In this document: in pieces, positions 1-7,959 of the stretch
How positions within the stretch are numbered: position 1 is the first letter of the stretch
Layout: each line of letters begins with the position of its first letter
NCBI RefSeq assembly: GCF_000240165.1
Contig: NC_017586.1
Span: forward strand, 1 to 64,000
Length of the DNA: 64,000 nucleotides
Origin: Streptantibioticus cattleyicolor NRRL 8057 = DSM 46488
GTDB taxonomy: Bacteria > Actinomycetota > Actinomycetes > Streptomycetales > Streptomycetaceae
Direction: 5' to 3'
Translations under genes and position numbers: made by a program
The notes under the pieces: generated by a model
What the model was told of the DNA's origin: nothing
Seen by the model: only the letters and a program-made list of their open reading frames with translations
Database searches by the model: none

Positions 1-319
1 CCAGGCCCGCACCACCCACACCGGCCCACCAGGCCCGCACCCACACGACCCACCCACCACCAGCCCAACCCCAACCACCACCACCGGCCTACCCCGCCCG
101 CACCACCGGCCCGACCCGGGCCCGCACCACACAGACCCCACACCGGCCAACCCGGCCGCACCACCACCGGCCCACCCACCACCCGGCACCACCCCACCGG
201 ACAACCCACCCCACCCCAGGACAGGAGACACCACCCACCCACAACCACCACCCACCCGCCAGGCCGGCAGCCCACCCACCCCAGGCCCCGCCACACCCGA
301 AGAAACCCGCACAACCACC

Positions 320-367
320 ACACCCCCACCCCGGCCGGCCACCACACCCCCACCCCGGCCGGCCACC
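320..367. repeat. Exact tandem duplication, 24-bp unit
   Basis: Two identical 24-base copies lie at 320-343 and 344-367. Each contains the core CCCCGGCCGGCC. The array lies in the C-rich block upstream of the AfsA-like gene. Confidence 0.85.
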
Positions 368-401
368 ACCCCGCAACCCCCACCCCACACCCGGGAAACC
401 G

Positions 402-447
402 CCACACCCGACGAACCGTCACAACCACACCCGACGAACCGTCACAC
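402..447. repeat. Near-exact tandem duplication, 23-bp unit
   Basis: Copies at 402-424 and 425-447 share 22 of 23 bases, with core CCCGACGAACCGTCAC. They may be replication-slippage products in the C-rich block. The GACGAACCGTC core is partly palindromic. Confidence 0.8.
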
Positions 448-720
448 CCCAGGCACCGCCCCTCACACCAGCCGGCACCCACCCACCCGACAACCCGTCA
501 CCCACCCCAACAGCCCGCACACCCGGCCACCCGGCCACCCACCCCGACAACCCGCACACCCGTCACACCCGGCCACCACCCCGGACCCCGCCACCACCCC
601 GGCCCCGGCCCCGGCCCACCAACCACACCAACCACCCACCCACCACCCACCCATCCGGCACCAACCCAGCACCAGCCCACCCACCACCCACCGCACCAAC
701 CACCAAGGGGGACACCACAC

Positions 721-1681
721 ATGACCACCGCCATCACCCCACCCCGCACCACCCACACCCCACCCACCACACCACCCCACCACCCACCCCCCTCACCACC
801 ACCGTCCCCCGCCAACTCGTCCACCGCGCCGCCCACGCCGAAGTCCTCCTCACCAGCTACCGCCAGACCACCCCCGACCACCACACCATCACCGCCCAAT
901 GGCCCCGCAACCACCCCTTCTACCACCCCGTCAACCACCACCACGACCCCCTCCTCCTCATCGAAACCATCCGCCAGACCATCCCCCTGCTCACCCACAC
1001 CACCTACAACGCCCCCCTCGACCACAAACAAATCTGGAAAACCCTCACCCTCACCATCCACCACCCCCACCACCTCAAAACCACCCCCACCCCACCCCAC
1101 ATCGAAATCCACACCACCACCACCCACATCACCCACCACCGCAACACCCCCCACACCATCCACCTCACCTACACCATCACCAAAGACCACCAACCCCTCG
1201 CCACCGCCACCACCCAATACACCAACCACTCCCCCACCATCTACCACCGCATCCGCCAACCCCACCACCCCACCACCCACACCCCCACCCCACCCCCCAC
1301 CACCCTCAACCCCACCCACCTCAACCGCACCAACCCCCACGACATCGTCCTCACCACCACCCCCACCCCCACACCTACCTCCTACGCACCGACACCACCC
1401 ACCCCACCCTCTACGACCACCCCACCGACCACACCCCCGGCATGCTCCTCCTCGAAGCCGCCCGCCAAGCCACCCACCACCAACACCACCCCACCCCCCA
1501 CACCATCACCCACCTCACCACAACCTTCCACCACTACACCGAACACCACACCCCCACCCACATCCACACCACCACCCAACCCCACCCCACCCAACCCCAC
1601 ACCCACACCACCACCACCCACACCACCCAAAACCACACCACCACCACAACCACCACCATCACCACCACCACCCACCCCTAA
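721..1681 (+). pseudogene. afsA: AfsA-like gamma-butyrolactone synthase, interrupted by two frameshifts
   Basis: AfsA-family enzymes join a beta-ketoacyl chain to dihydroxyacetone phosphate to start gamma-butyrolactone signal synthesis. Reading starts at ATG 721 after an AAGGGGG ribosome site. After the six-C run at 787-792 the family signature continues in another frame (VHRAAHAEVLL, AQWPRNHPFY, DPLLLIETIRQ). After the five-C run at 1366-1370 it moves to a third frame (LYDHPTDHTPGMLLLEAARQA), ending at TAA 1679-1681. Adding one C at each run restores a single frame of about 320 codons, close to the roughly 300 residues usual for AfsA, with both hotdog repeats present. Codons end almost always in C, and Thr, His and Pro fill the variable positions. 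It may be a live gene with homopolymer under-calls or a true pseudogene; sequence alone cannot decide. The family call is firm. Confidence 0.8.
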
Positions 1682-1705
1682 CCCCACACACGGCACAACA
1701 AACAC

Positions 1706-1739
1706 GTGTGGCTCATCGCAAGCCTGCGATGAGCCACAC
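1706..1739 (+). terminator. Perfect 15-bp hairpin after the AfsA-like gene
   Basis: GTGTGGCTCATCGCA (1706-1720) is followed by the loop AGCC and its exact reverse complement at 1725-1739. There is no T tract, as is usual for high-GC actinomycete terminators. It lies 24 bases after the stop, at the edge where normal base composition resumes. Confidence 0.75.
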
Positions 1740-2044
1740 ACCTACATCCGCCCCGGGTGAGTCACCCGAAGTCACCGTTCACCCGCTTCTTCAGCCGTGC
1801 CAGCAACGAAAAGCCCGGAGCGCGTCGTCGACGTCGATGCGCGTCGGGCAATGAGGGCACACCACGCCCCCAGTGGCAGTCACGCCACAAAGACATCTCA
1901 AGTGACCAGCACTCGAAGCGCTTGAAGACCACATCTGCCAGAAGCTGATGCCTTTACGGCGCGCCGCAACCTCCACGCAGCATCGCCGACCGCGTCACCA
2001 TCGGTCTCCCTACCAGTACCAGCATTCGGCACCAGCAACGGAAC
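1740..2044. other. Intergenic stretch with a possible short Cys-rich reading frame
   Basis: Base composition becomes balanced here. On the minus strand, 1976 down to 1791 can be read as a 61-residue peptide from a GTG, with two cysteine pairs (CLC and CPHC) like a small zinc ribbon. I do not recognise it, no ribosome site is obvious, and it could be the tail of a degraded gene. Otherwise I see nothing. Confidence 0.3.
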
Positions 2045-2473
2045 CTACGCATTCCTGCTGCCTTCTACATTGGCAATCATCCTGCGCAGTACCTTGAGCG
2101 CGGCCACGTACTCTTCGTCGCTGATGCCCTCGTGGACCAGCGCCCGCAGTTCGGTCACCAGCTCACGCACGTGCACCCTGGCGGTTTCTCCGGCGTCGGT
2201 GAGGTGGAGACGCTGGTCGGCGTCGGTCCGCAGCCAGCCGCGGTGAAGCAGTTGGCCGAGGACGCGGGGGATTTCGTGTTGTCCATCGGCAAGAGGCGTC
2301 AGTTGGTCGACCACTTCGGTGCGGCTCGGGGCCGCGGGAGCGTACTTGACGCGGTTGAGTACCCAGTATTGCGGCTGCGTGATGTCGATCTTGGCCATGG
2401 CGTCGCGCAATTGCCGGGTGACGGCTGTGTGCGCCAGGCCGCTCCAGTAGCCGATGGGCTGAGTAGTCAGCAT
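2045..2473 (-). CDS. MarR-family transcriptional regulator
   Basis: The product is a 142-residue winged-helix DNA-binding protein. The start chosen is the ATG at 2473 (MLTTQPIGYWSGLAH); the reading frame stays open upstream but turns into arginine-rich sequence typical of non-coding GC-rich DNA. The first helix (IGYWSGLAHTAVTRQLRDAM) and the following QYWVLNRV segment are typical of MarR dimerisation and early wing regions. RVLGQLLHRGWL and LTDAGE match the recognition-helix to wing transition. Its ligand is unknown. No partner gene is divergently arranged, so it may regulate itself or act at a distance. Confidence 0.75.
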   Translation of the reverse strand: MLTTQPIGYWSGLAHTAVTRQLRDAMAKIDITQPQYWVLNRVKYAPAAPSRTEVVDQLTPLADGQHEIPRVLGQLLHRGWLRTDADQRLHLTDAGETARVHVRELVTELRALVHEGISDEEYVAALKVLRRMIANVEGSRNA

Positions 2474-2685
2474 GTCGTCGGTGGCGGTCGGATCAGCCGG
2501 TGCCTGGTCGATGGTGGTCCGAATCAACGAATCCAGGCTCACGAGGCTATAGCTCTGCGCCTCAGCCCAACACCGTCGCCGAACGTCACAACAAGCACTC
2601 CAACTGTTGCGCGGCCGGCTACGCCTCCGACGAACACACCACCGCACAAAGGACGACATCTGGCGGTTCAGCGAACCACCAGAAA

Positions 2686-3369
2686 TCAGTCGCAGCCCTT
2701 CCGATCCTCCGTCCCCCGTCCTCCCGGGCCCGCGATGCCGTTGAGTACCGTGTGGACGATTTCCCGGGCGAAGTCGTCCTCGCTCTCCGGCTTGAGGACG
2801 CCTTCGGGCGCGTCGGAGGCATAGAAGAGAGCGAGGAAGGCGCGGTGGAAGCACGCGCCGATGAGGAGTGATGCGGCGGCGTCCGGGTCGATGTGCGGGG
2901 AGACACGGCCGAGACGCTGTTCGACCACAAGGTAGGCGGCCAGGTGTTGCGTCGCTTCATGAGGGCCGGCGCCATCGAGGTCGAGTTTGCGGCGATGGGC
3001 GGCGAGCAGTTCGGGGCTGGCGAACAGGGACGCGGCCATGGGGAACGACTGCCGGTAGAACGGTACGGCGACGCGGGCGACGCCTTCCAGATGCTCGGCG
3101 ACCTCTCCCTCACCCGCACGCGTGGGCAACTGGGCCAGCGCGTCGGACAGTCGCGGCGCCCGCTCGTGCAGCACGCGGACGAAGATCTCCTCCTTGTCAC
3201 GGAAGTGCTTGTACAGCGCGGCTTCCGAGCACCCGGCCGCCCGGGCGATCTCCTTCGTCGTGGTCCGGGTGATCCCGACGGACGTCATGAGGCGGGCAGC
3301 GGCGTCCAGGATGCGCGAGCGCGTCAGGGCACCGCCGGTCAGGGATGGCCGGACGGCTTCTCGGGTCAT
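2686..3369 (-). CDS. TetR/AcrR-family transcriptional regulator
   Basis: The protein has 227 residues. An N-terminal helix-turn-helix lies at roughly residues 17-63 (ILDAAARLMTSVGITRTTTKEIARAAGCSEAALYKHFRDKEE), and the C-terminal all-alpha ligand domain is of typical length. It is divergent from an NAD(P)-binding reductase gene starting at 3454. Two inverted repeats of the form GGTGAGT-N4-ACTCACC fill the 84-base space between the two starts, one covering the reductase leader. By the usual TetR arrangement it should repress itself and the reductase until a small ligand binds. Confidence 0.9.
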   Translation of the reverse strand: MTREAVRPSLTGGALTRSRILDAAARLMTSVGITRTTTKEIARAAGCSEAALYKHFRDKEEIFVRVLHERAPRLSDALAQLPTRAGEGEVAEHLEGVARVAVPFYRQSFPMAASLFASPELLAAHRRKLDLDGAGPHEATQHLAAYLVVEQRLGRVSPHIDPDAAASLLIGACFHRAFLALFYASDAPEGVLKPESEDDFAREIVHTVLNGIAGPGGRGTEDRKGCD

Positions 3370-3392
3370 GCGTGAAGTCTACTTTGACAGGT

Positions 3393-3443
3393 GGGTGAGT
3401 ATTCACTCACCCTCTTCAACGGGTAGGTAAGTGGTCACTCACC
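3393..3443. promoter_or_regulatory. Paired TetR operators
   Basis: GGGTGAGT-ATTC-ACTCACCC (3393-3412) is a perfect inverted repeat. GGTAAGT-GGTC-ACTCACC (3426-3443) is a second copy with one mismatch. The centres are 32 bases apart, about three helical turns. A TTGACA at 3384-3389 could be the -35 element of the reductase promoter. The position between divergent tetR and reductase genes supports operator function. Confidence 0.75.
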
Positions 3444-3453
3444 TCTCGGAGGA

Positions 3454-4092
3454 ATGATGAAGCTCACCGTGCTCGGCGGCACTGGCGGCGTTGGTCGGCA
3501 CATCGTCACCCATGCCCTGACGGACGGGCACTCGGTCACCGCGGTTGTACGCGACCCCGGCCGACTCGCGGTCCGTCACCCAGAACTCTCAGTCGTGACG
3601 GCCAACGCTCTCGACGCCACCTCGGTGCAGGACGCCATCGAAGGCGCAGACGCCGTGCTGTCCGGGATCGGCGCAGCCGGCCGCCGCGATCCCCTCAAGC
3701 CCGCCTCGACATCCGCTCGCGCCGCCGTGACCGCGATGAAGGCCACCGGGGTACGCCGGATCATCGTCGTCAGCGCAGGACCGCTCAACCGCTCCGGGAC
3801 CGGCCAGTCCTGGCTCTCACATCACCTGTTCTCCCCCTTGCTCTGGGCCTTGCTGAAGGACGTCTACACCGACCTCGAACTGATGGAACACACCCTGCGG
3901 GACAGCGGACTGGACTGGACCTCCGTGCGCCCTCCGAAACTGACGGACAAGCCCGGTACGGGACGTTACCGACGGGCTGTCGACGCGGGACCGTACGGCA
4001 GCGCCATCTCCCGCGCCGATGTGGCGCGGGCCATGCTCGACTGCCTCAACACTCCCGACACCGTCGGCCACGCCCTCGGCGTCAGCCACTGA
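3454..4092 (+). CDS. NAD(P)-binding NmrA/SDR-like oxidoreductase
   Basis: This 212-residue atypical short-chain dehydrogenase opens with the dinucleotide-binding motif GGTGGVG at about residues 8-14, followed by VVRDP, which marks NADP preference in this family. The central segment carries GADAVLSGIG and RRIIVVSAG; the C-terminal half has WTSVRPPKLTD, a common NmrA-like stretch. GGAGGA abuts ATG 3454, so the in-frame ATG 3457 is an equally good start. Control by the divergent TetR is likely. The usual role is quinone or flavin reduction or redox sensing; the substrate cannot be told from sequence. Confidence 0.85.
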   Translation: MMKLTVLGGTGGVGRHIVTHALTDGHSVTAVVRDPGRLAVRHPELSVVTANALDATSVQDAIEGADAVLSGIGAAGRRDPLKPASTSARAAVTAMKATGVRRIIVVSAGPLNRSGTGQSWLSHHLFSPLLWALLKDVYTDLELMEHTLRDSGLDWTSVRPPKLTDKPGTGRYRRAVDAGPYGSAISRADVARAMLDCLNTPDTVGHALGVSH

Positions 4093-4307
4093 GTGCACAA
4101 CCTCGGCACCATGACCCCCGACCTCGAATCGCGGCCATCGGGTCGGCGCAACACCGATCGGGCGACCAGCCGGACACCACCCCACCTCAACCGCCGACGA
4201 CCACGCTAACCAACGGTTCCCATCCGCTCCGTTACGGCCACCGCAGTCGCCCCGGCACCACATCCGCCTCGTATCGCCCTCGGCCCACTGTCCACCCGCC
4301 GCGTCGA

Positions 4308-4736
4308 TCACCCCGCCCGGTCGGAACGGCGCAAACGGCCTGGCGTCGCACCGGCCAGCGCCCACACGGCCATGACGACGATGATCGCCTCAACGACGAG
4401 TGATACAACACCCAGCAGTTCGAGCCAGTTGCCGTAGTCGTCCTCGTCGGTGGGTATGGGCGTTGCCCGGGTGACCACGTACCCGACGAACGTCAGCAGG
4501 GCGGTGAGCCCTCCGAGAGCCCAGCCGAGCCGTGGGGCGCGAGCCACCAGCAGAAGGGCTGCTGTCCCGGTACCGACAGCGCTGGCGATGAAACCGACGA
4601 GGAGGAACGGCACGTCGGCATCGGTGGCCTCGTAGGCGTGGATGGCGGTCGCCGCCAGCAACAGCCCTACCGCCGGCAGCCGCCACTCCCACCGCTCAGC
4701 CAGGGCGTCCGAAGCTGTGACAGAGCTGCCCGGCAT
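4308..4736 (-). CDS. Small four-helix membrane protein
   Basis: The product has 142 residues with four hydrophobic segments at roughly 19-34, 43-64, 70-88 and 105-127, separated by short charged loops; DEDDYGNWLE lies in the last external loop. The terminal regions are hydrophilic and the C-terminal end is arginine-rich, which suggests it lies inside the cell. I do not recognise a family. It stands alone between the reductase gene and a LysR gene. The long hydrophobic segments and clean ATG at 4736 support it as real. Confidence 0.65.
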   Translation of the reverse strand: MPGSSVTASDALAERWEWRLPAVGLLLAATAIHAYEATDADVPFLLVGFIASAVGTGTAALLLVARAPRLGWALGGLTALLTFVGYVVTRATPIPTDEDDYGNWLELLGVVSLVVEAIIVVMAVWALAGATPGRLRRSDRAG

Positions 4737-4931
4737 GACACCTCCCAGGCGATGCGGCCCCCCTCGAACAATGGAGGGCTACCCCTCTGGGCGCTAACCA
4801 CTCGGCTCCCCCCGTCGCATGGCAAGCCATGGGGGCCGGCGCGGGGTGCGCAGTACCCCCAGGTCCGTGGAACACGCCGTACACGTCGATGGGCGGCTCA
4901 ACCAGCGAATCGATGGCAGATGTGCTGTCGG

Positions 4932-5909
4932 CTACCGGACCATCACCGCCCCGACGGACTCCGCTATCCGAGACATCTCCTCCGCCGGAACAAGCTCCGG
5001 TAGCTCCTGCGCTCCCTCCGGTTCACGGGCCTCTGCGACCGATCCCCAGAAGGCACGGAGCCGTGCGTCGTCGGCGCCGTGCCGGCGGACCAGGGCGAGG
5101 ACCGACCCGGGCAGGCCGGAGACGGGGACGAAGCTGATGTCACGGCGGGTGTGGTGGCTGGCGGTGGGGGCGCACAGCAGCATCGCGCCACGGTTGGCGG
5201 CGGCCATGGCGATCCCTTCCTGGAGGGTGGTGACCGTAGGACCACGGGGGATCGGCCGACCACCCGGGGTAACGGTGGGGGCCTGCGCGTGGCGCCAGTA
5301 GTCCGGGGCCGGCTCACCGGGGGTGATGAGCGCGCACTCGGCGAGTTCCTCAGCCGACAGTGACGTGCGTGAGGCGAACGGGTTGCGCACCGAGACCGCG
5401 AGTGTTTGCGGCTGGGTTCCGAAGACGGGACCGACGACCAGATCGGGTTCGGCGGACGGGAGCAGCACTGCCGCTGTGTCCACCTGGCCGCGGCGCAGTG
5501 CGCCGAACGGATCCGACAGCGGCAGCTCGGTGATCTCCACGGTGCATCTGGGATACCGGCTGCAGAAGGTGTCGATTGCGTTGAGTACGCGTTCATCGGC
5601 GGTGCCCTGGAAGCCGAGTCGGAGCACGCCGTCGACTCCGTGAGCTTCGGCGCGTGCGTCGGCCACCGCCGCGCGGAGGGCGGCGTACGCGGGCCGCAAC
5701 CCGTTCAGCAGTCGCTGACCGAGCGGAGTGAGCACGACCCGGCGGCTGGTACGTTCCACCAACGGGGCGCCTATGCGCCGTTCCAGGGACCGCAGCAGTT
5801 GGCTGACGCGGCTCTGCGAGACGTACAGGCGCTGCCCGGTGCGGCCGAAGTGCAGTTCCTCGGCGAGCACCAGGAAACATTCCAGTTCCCGGATGTCCAG
5901 TTCGCTCAT
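4932..5909 (-). CDS. LysR-family transcriptional regulator
   Basis: The protein has 325 residues when started at ATG 5909 (MSELDIRELECFLVLAEELHFGRT). The winged helix-turn-helix lies at residues 5-64 (YVSQSRVSQLLRSLERRIGAPLVERTSR), followed by a periplasmic-binding-protein-like effector domain starting near LRLGFQG. It is divergent from an MFS exporter gene, and a GAT-N11-ATC inverted repeat of the LysR T-N11-A type lies between them. The usual logic is activation of the neighbour by a small inducer. An in-frame extension to 6059 exists but would run through the operator. Confidence 0.9.
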   Translation of the reverse strand: MSELDIRELECFLVLAEELHFGRTGQRLYVSQSRVSQLLRSLERRIGAPLVERTSRRVVLTPLGQRLLNGLRPAYAALRAAVADARAEAHGVDGVLRLGFQGTADERVLNAIDTFCSRYPRCTVEITELPLSDPFGALRRGQVDTAAVLLPSAEPDLVVGPVFGTQPQTLAVSVRNPFASRTSLSAEELAECALITPGEPAPDYWRHAQAPTVTPGGRPIPRGPTVTTLQEGIAMAAANRGAMLLCAPTASHHTRRDISFVPVSGLPGSVLALVRRHGADDARLRAFWGSVAEAREPEGAQELPELVPAEEMSRIAESVGAVMVR

Positions 5910-5990
5910 CGGTCCGATTCGCCCCCTCCTCGTTGCTCTCACCTTGCTCAACGTCACCGTCCGTACACGACGTTCCCGTTGGCCGAAGAT

Positions 5991-6015
5991 TCGCGATAAG
6001 TAACACTCATCGCAA
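5991..6015. promoter_or_regulatory. Candidate LysR operator (T-N11-A box)
   Basis: TCGCGAT (5991-5997), an 11-base spacer and ATCGCAA (6009-6015) form an inverted repeat with six of seven pairs. It lies between the divergent LysR (start 5909) and MFS genes, as expected for a LysR recognition site. Confidence 0.6.
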
Positions 6016-6068
6016 GGATGAGCTCTTCGGCGTTGATCTCTCAGACCCGCAGTCGTCACGCTGAGTAC

Positions 6069-7340
6069 ATGTTGAACACGGATTCATGTACCGGGGGATC
6101 CACCGCGAAGAACTGGTCGGCGGTGGCAGCGGTCGCGGCCGGGACGTTCTCGGTGGTGACCAGCGAGATGCTGCCGGTCGGCCTGCTCACCTCGATCGGT
6201 GGCGAGTTGCACGCTTCGGACGGGACGGCGGGGCTGGCCGTGACGGTCCCCGGCGTGGTCGCCGCCGTATCGGCCCCTTTGACGACCGTGCTGTCCGGTC
6301 GGCTGGACCGACGATGGCTGTTGGTTTCGTTGCCCGCCTTGCTCGCGGTAGCCAATCTGCTGTCCGCCGTCGCCCCGAGCATCGCTGTCCTGGTGGCACT
6401 TCGCGTCCTGGTCGGGGTGGCCATCGGCGGAGTCTGGGCGATTGCTGCGGGGCTCGCCGTCCGGCTCGTTCCCAAGGTATCGGTGGGCCGGGCAACATCC
6501 TTGATCTTCAGTGGCATAGCGCTTGCCTCCGTTCTCGGTGTGCCGGCCGGGACCCTGATAGGCCAGTTGTTCGGCTGGCGTGCGGCGTTCGCCGCCGCGG
6601 GGACGGCGACGCTGCTGGTCACCGGTGCCCTGGCCCTACTGCTTCCGCCGCTTCCGGTCGACCGGGCCGTGCGCTTCACGGACGTGCCCGCCTTGCTACG
6701 CGGCCGTCGGCTGCGGCTGGGGCTGGTCGTCGTGCTCCTGCTGGTGACGGGGCACTTCGCGGCGTACACGTATGTACAACCGGCGTTGGAAAGGCTTTGG
6801 GGGGTCGGACATGGCTTGGTGAGTCCGTTGCTGCTCGGGTACGGGGTGGCGGGCGTGGTCGGCAACTTCGTCGGCGGCGCCGGCTCGGCGCGGAACCCCC
6901 GCGGGGTGCTGGTGGTGATCTGCACCGTCTTGGGAGCTGTGGTGCTGACGATGTCGTTCGGCGGTGTACGCACCGGAGTGGCTGTCGTACTGCTCGCCGT
7001 GTGGGGGCTGGCGTACGGCGGTGTGTCGGTGAGCACGCAGAGTTGGTTGATGGTGACCGCGCCTCATGCCAAGGAGGCGGTGTCCGCGTTGTTCGTCACG
7101 GTGTTCAACACGGCGATGTCGCTGGGGGCGTTGGCTGGTGGACGAGCGGTGGACGTCTTCTCACTCGCCGGCGCGATGCGGCTGGGTGGTCTGCTGGTGC
7201 TGGCGGCGTTGGTCGCGGTGGTGCTCACGGGATCGCTGCGGCCGGACAGCACGTCGGTTGCGGGCGAGTCGGCAATGGTCGAGGATCGCGTACCGGACGA
7301 TCGAATAGGCGGCCTCGCCCGGTGTGCAGAACGTGAGTAG
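6069..7340 (+). CDS. MFS exporter, AraJ/DHA1-like
   Basis: This major-facilitator transporter has about 423 residues and twelve predicted membrane helices. Early signatures are TSEMLPVGLL in helix 1, LSGRLDRRWLL in the loop between helices 2 and 3, and RVLVGVAIGGVWAIAAGLAVRL in helices 4-5, all usual in drug/sugar efflux DHA1 proteins. GIALASVLGVPAGTLIGQLFGWRAAF matches the motif-C region of antiporters. I chose ATG 6069 because the alternative ATG at 6018 lies three bases from the LysR operator. The LysR neighbour suggests inducible export of a small molecule; substrate unknown. Confidence 0.88.
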   Translation: MLNTDSCTGGSTAKNWSAVAAVAAGTFSVVTSEMLPVGLLTSIGGELHASDGTAGLAVTVPGVVAAVSAPLTTVLSGRLDRRWLLVSLPALLAVANLLSAVAPSIAVLVALRVLVGVAIGGVWAIAAGLAVRLVPKVSVGRATSLIFSGIALASVLGVPAGTLIGQLFGWRAAFAAAGTATLLVTGALALLLPPLPVDRAVRFTDVPALLRGRRLRLGLVVVLLLVTGHFAAYTYVQPALERLWGVGHGLVSPLLLGYGVAGVVGNFVGGAGSARNPRGVLVVICTVLGAVVLTMSFGGVRTGVAVVLLAVWGLAYGGVSVSTQSWLMVTAPHAKEAVSALFVTVFNTAMSLGALAGGRAVDVFSLAGAMRLGGLLVLAALVAVVLTGSLRPDSTSVAGESAMVEDRVPDDRIGGLARCAERE

Positions 7341-7524
7341 TCCGGCGTGGGAATAGGCCAGGCCGACTGTCCCGGCCGGCGGCACACGCACAATCGGGCG
7401 GGCGTGGTCACCCGGGGGCACGCACGCTGAGCAGAAGACAGTGTGTCGGGTCGACGGCAGCGAATGCGGGCCGCAGGTCCCGACCGGCGAGGTTCGTCAC
7501 ACGGTATCTGGTACCGGCGAACCG

Positions 7525-7959
7525 CTACGTGGTCAGTTCCGACTGCCTGGCTCGGGTGGTGGGCAGGAGTTCCCGGATGTCGTGAGGGAGGGCGTGGTCC
7601 AGTTTGGCCATGAGCTCGGGCGAGAGTGCCGCGTCGAGCACCTCCAGGACCGCACCTGCGTGCCGGATGGCGACCTCCTCGGAGGTACCACCACGCCAGG
7701 CGATCCGGGCCGCGAAGGTCGCCAGGTCAAATCGGGTCCCTTTGGCTCGCTCCTCGGGCGAGGCTTCATGAGAGGTGGTGACACGAAGGAGGTGCTCAGC
7801 GATCTCGCGGGGCAGTTGAGCGGCCAGGTGTTCGGCGAGTCCGTCCGGTATCCGTTCGGCCAGCGTCTCGAGGGTGGCGCGTACGGCGCGTTCGGCCGTT
7901 CCGCGGTCGGGGAGCGCGGCCAGTGACTGTACTTGGCCGATGAATTCGTCGTGACGCAT
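7525..7959 (-). CDS. DUF2267 protein
   Basis: The product has 144 residues from ATG 7959 (MRHDEFIGQVQSLA). It follows the DUF2267 pattern: an N-terminal F-I-x-x-V helix, then R-A-x-R-A-T-L-E-T-L-x-E-R-I-P, then AEHLAAQLP, with the whole helical unit repeated in the C-terminal half (FAARIAW ... LDAALSPELMAKLDHALPHDIRELL). DUF2267 proteins are small soluble all-helical proteins often found near stress or membrane genes; their function is not known. No operon partner is present. Confidence in the family is good. Confidence 0.85.
   Translation of the reverse strand: MRHDEFIGQVQSLAALPDRGTAERAVRATLETLAERIPDGLAEHLAAQLPREIAEHLLRVTTSHEASPEERAKGTRFDLATFAARIAWRGGTSEEVAIRHAGAVLEVLDAALSPELMAKLDHALPHDIRELLPTTRARQSELTT

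Larger units (their letters stand above)
1..720. other. C-rich, G-poor non-coding block with short tandem repeats
   Basis: I see no recognisable gene here on either strand. The + strand is built almost wholly from C and A with scattered GGCC clusters, and every frame translates to Pro/His/Thr strings that match no family I know. The complementary strand is correspondingly G-rich, with many runs of three to five G. The block runs without a break into the AfsA-like gene at 721, which has the same composition, so both probably share one history or mutational regime. A purine-rich ribosome-binding-like stretch just before 721 suggests the last part is the leader of that gene. Confidence 0.6.

Noticed and set aside
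320-447. CRISPR array
   Set aside because: The repeats are contiguous tandem copies without spacers, and there are no cas genes.
498-1340. Long Gly/Val-rich minus-strand frame opposite the AfsA-like gene
   Set aside because: It mirrors the CCACC composition of the other strand and has no family motif.
1706-1739. The hairpin as a phage attachment site or inverted-repeat end of a mobile element
   Set aside because: No integrase, transposase or second copy was seen; position just after a stop codon favours a terminator.
721-1854. Continuous 377-residue Pro/Thr/Ser/His frame from ATG 721
   Set aside because: Only its first 20 or so codons belong to the AfsA-like gene; after the first C run the family motifs move to another frame, and this frame reads as low-complexity sequence.
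2500-2871. Frames on the + strand opposite MarR and TetR genes
   Set aside because: They are antisense shadows of well-supported regulators on the minus strand.
7441-7926. 161-residue + strand frame
   Set aside because: It lies opposite the DUF2267 gene, whose translation is clearly family-like.
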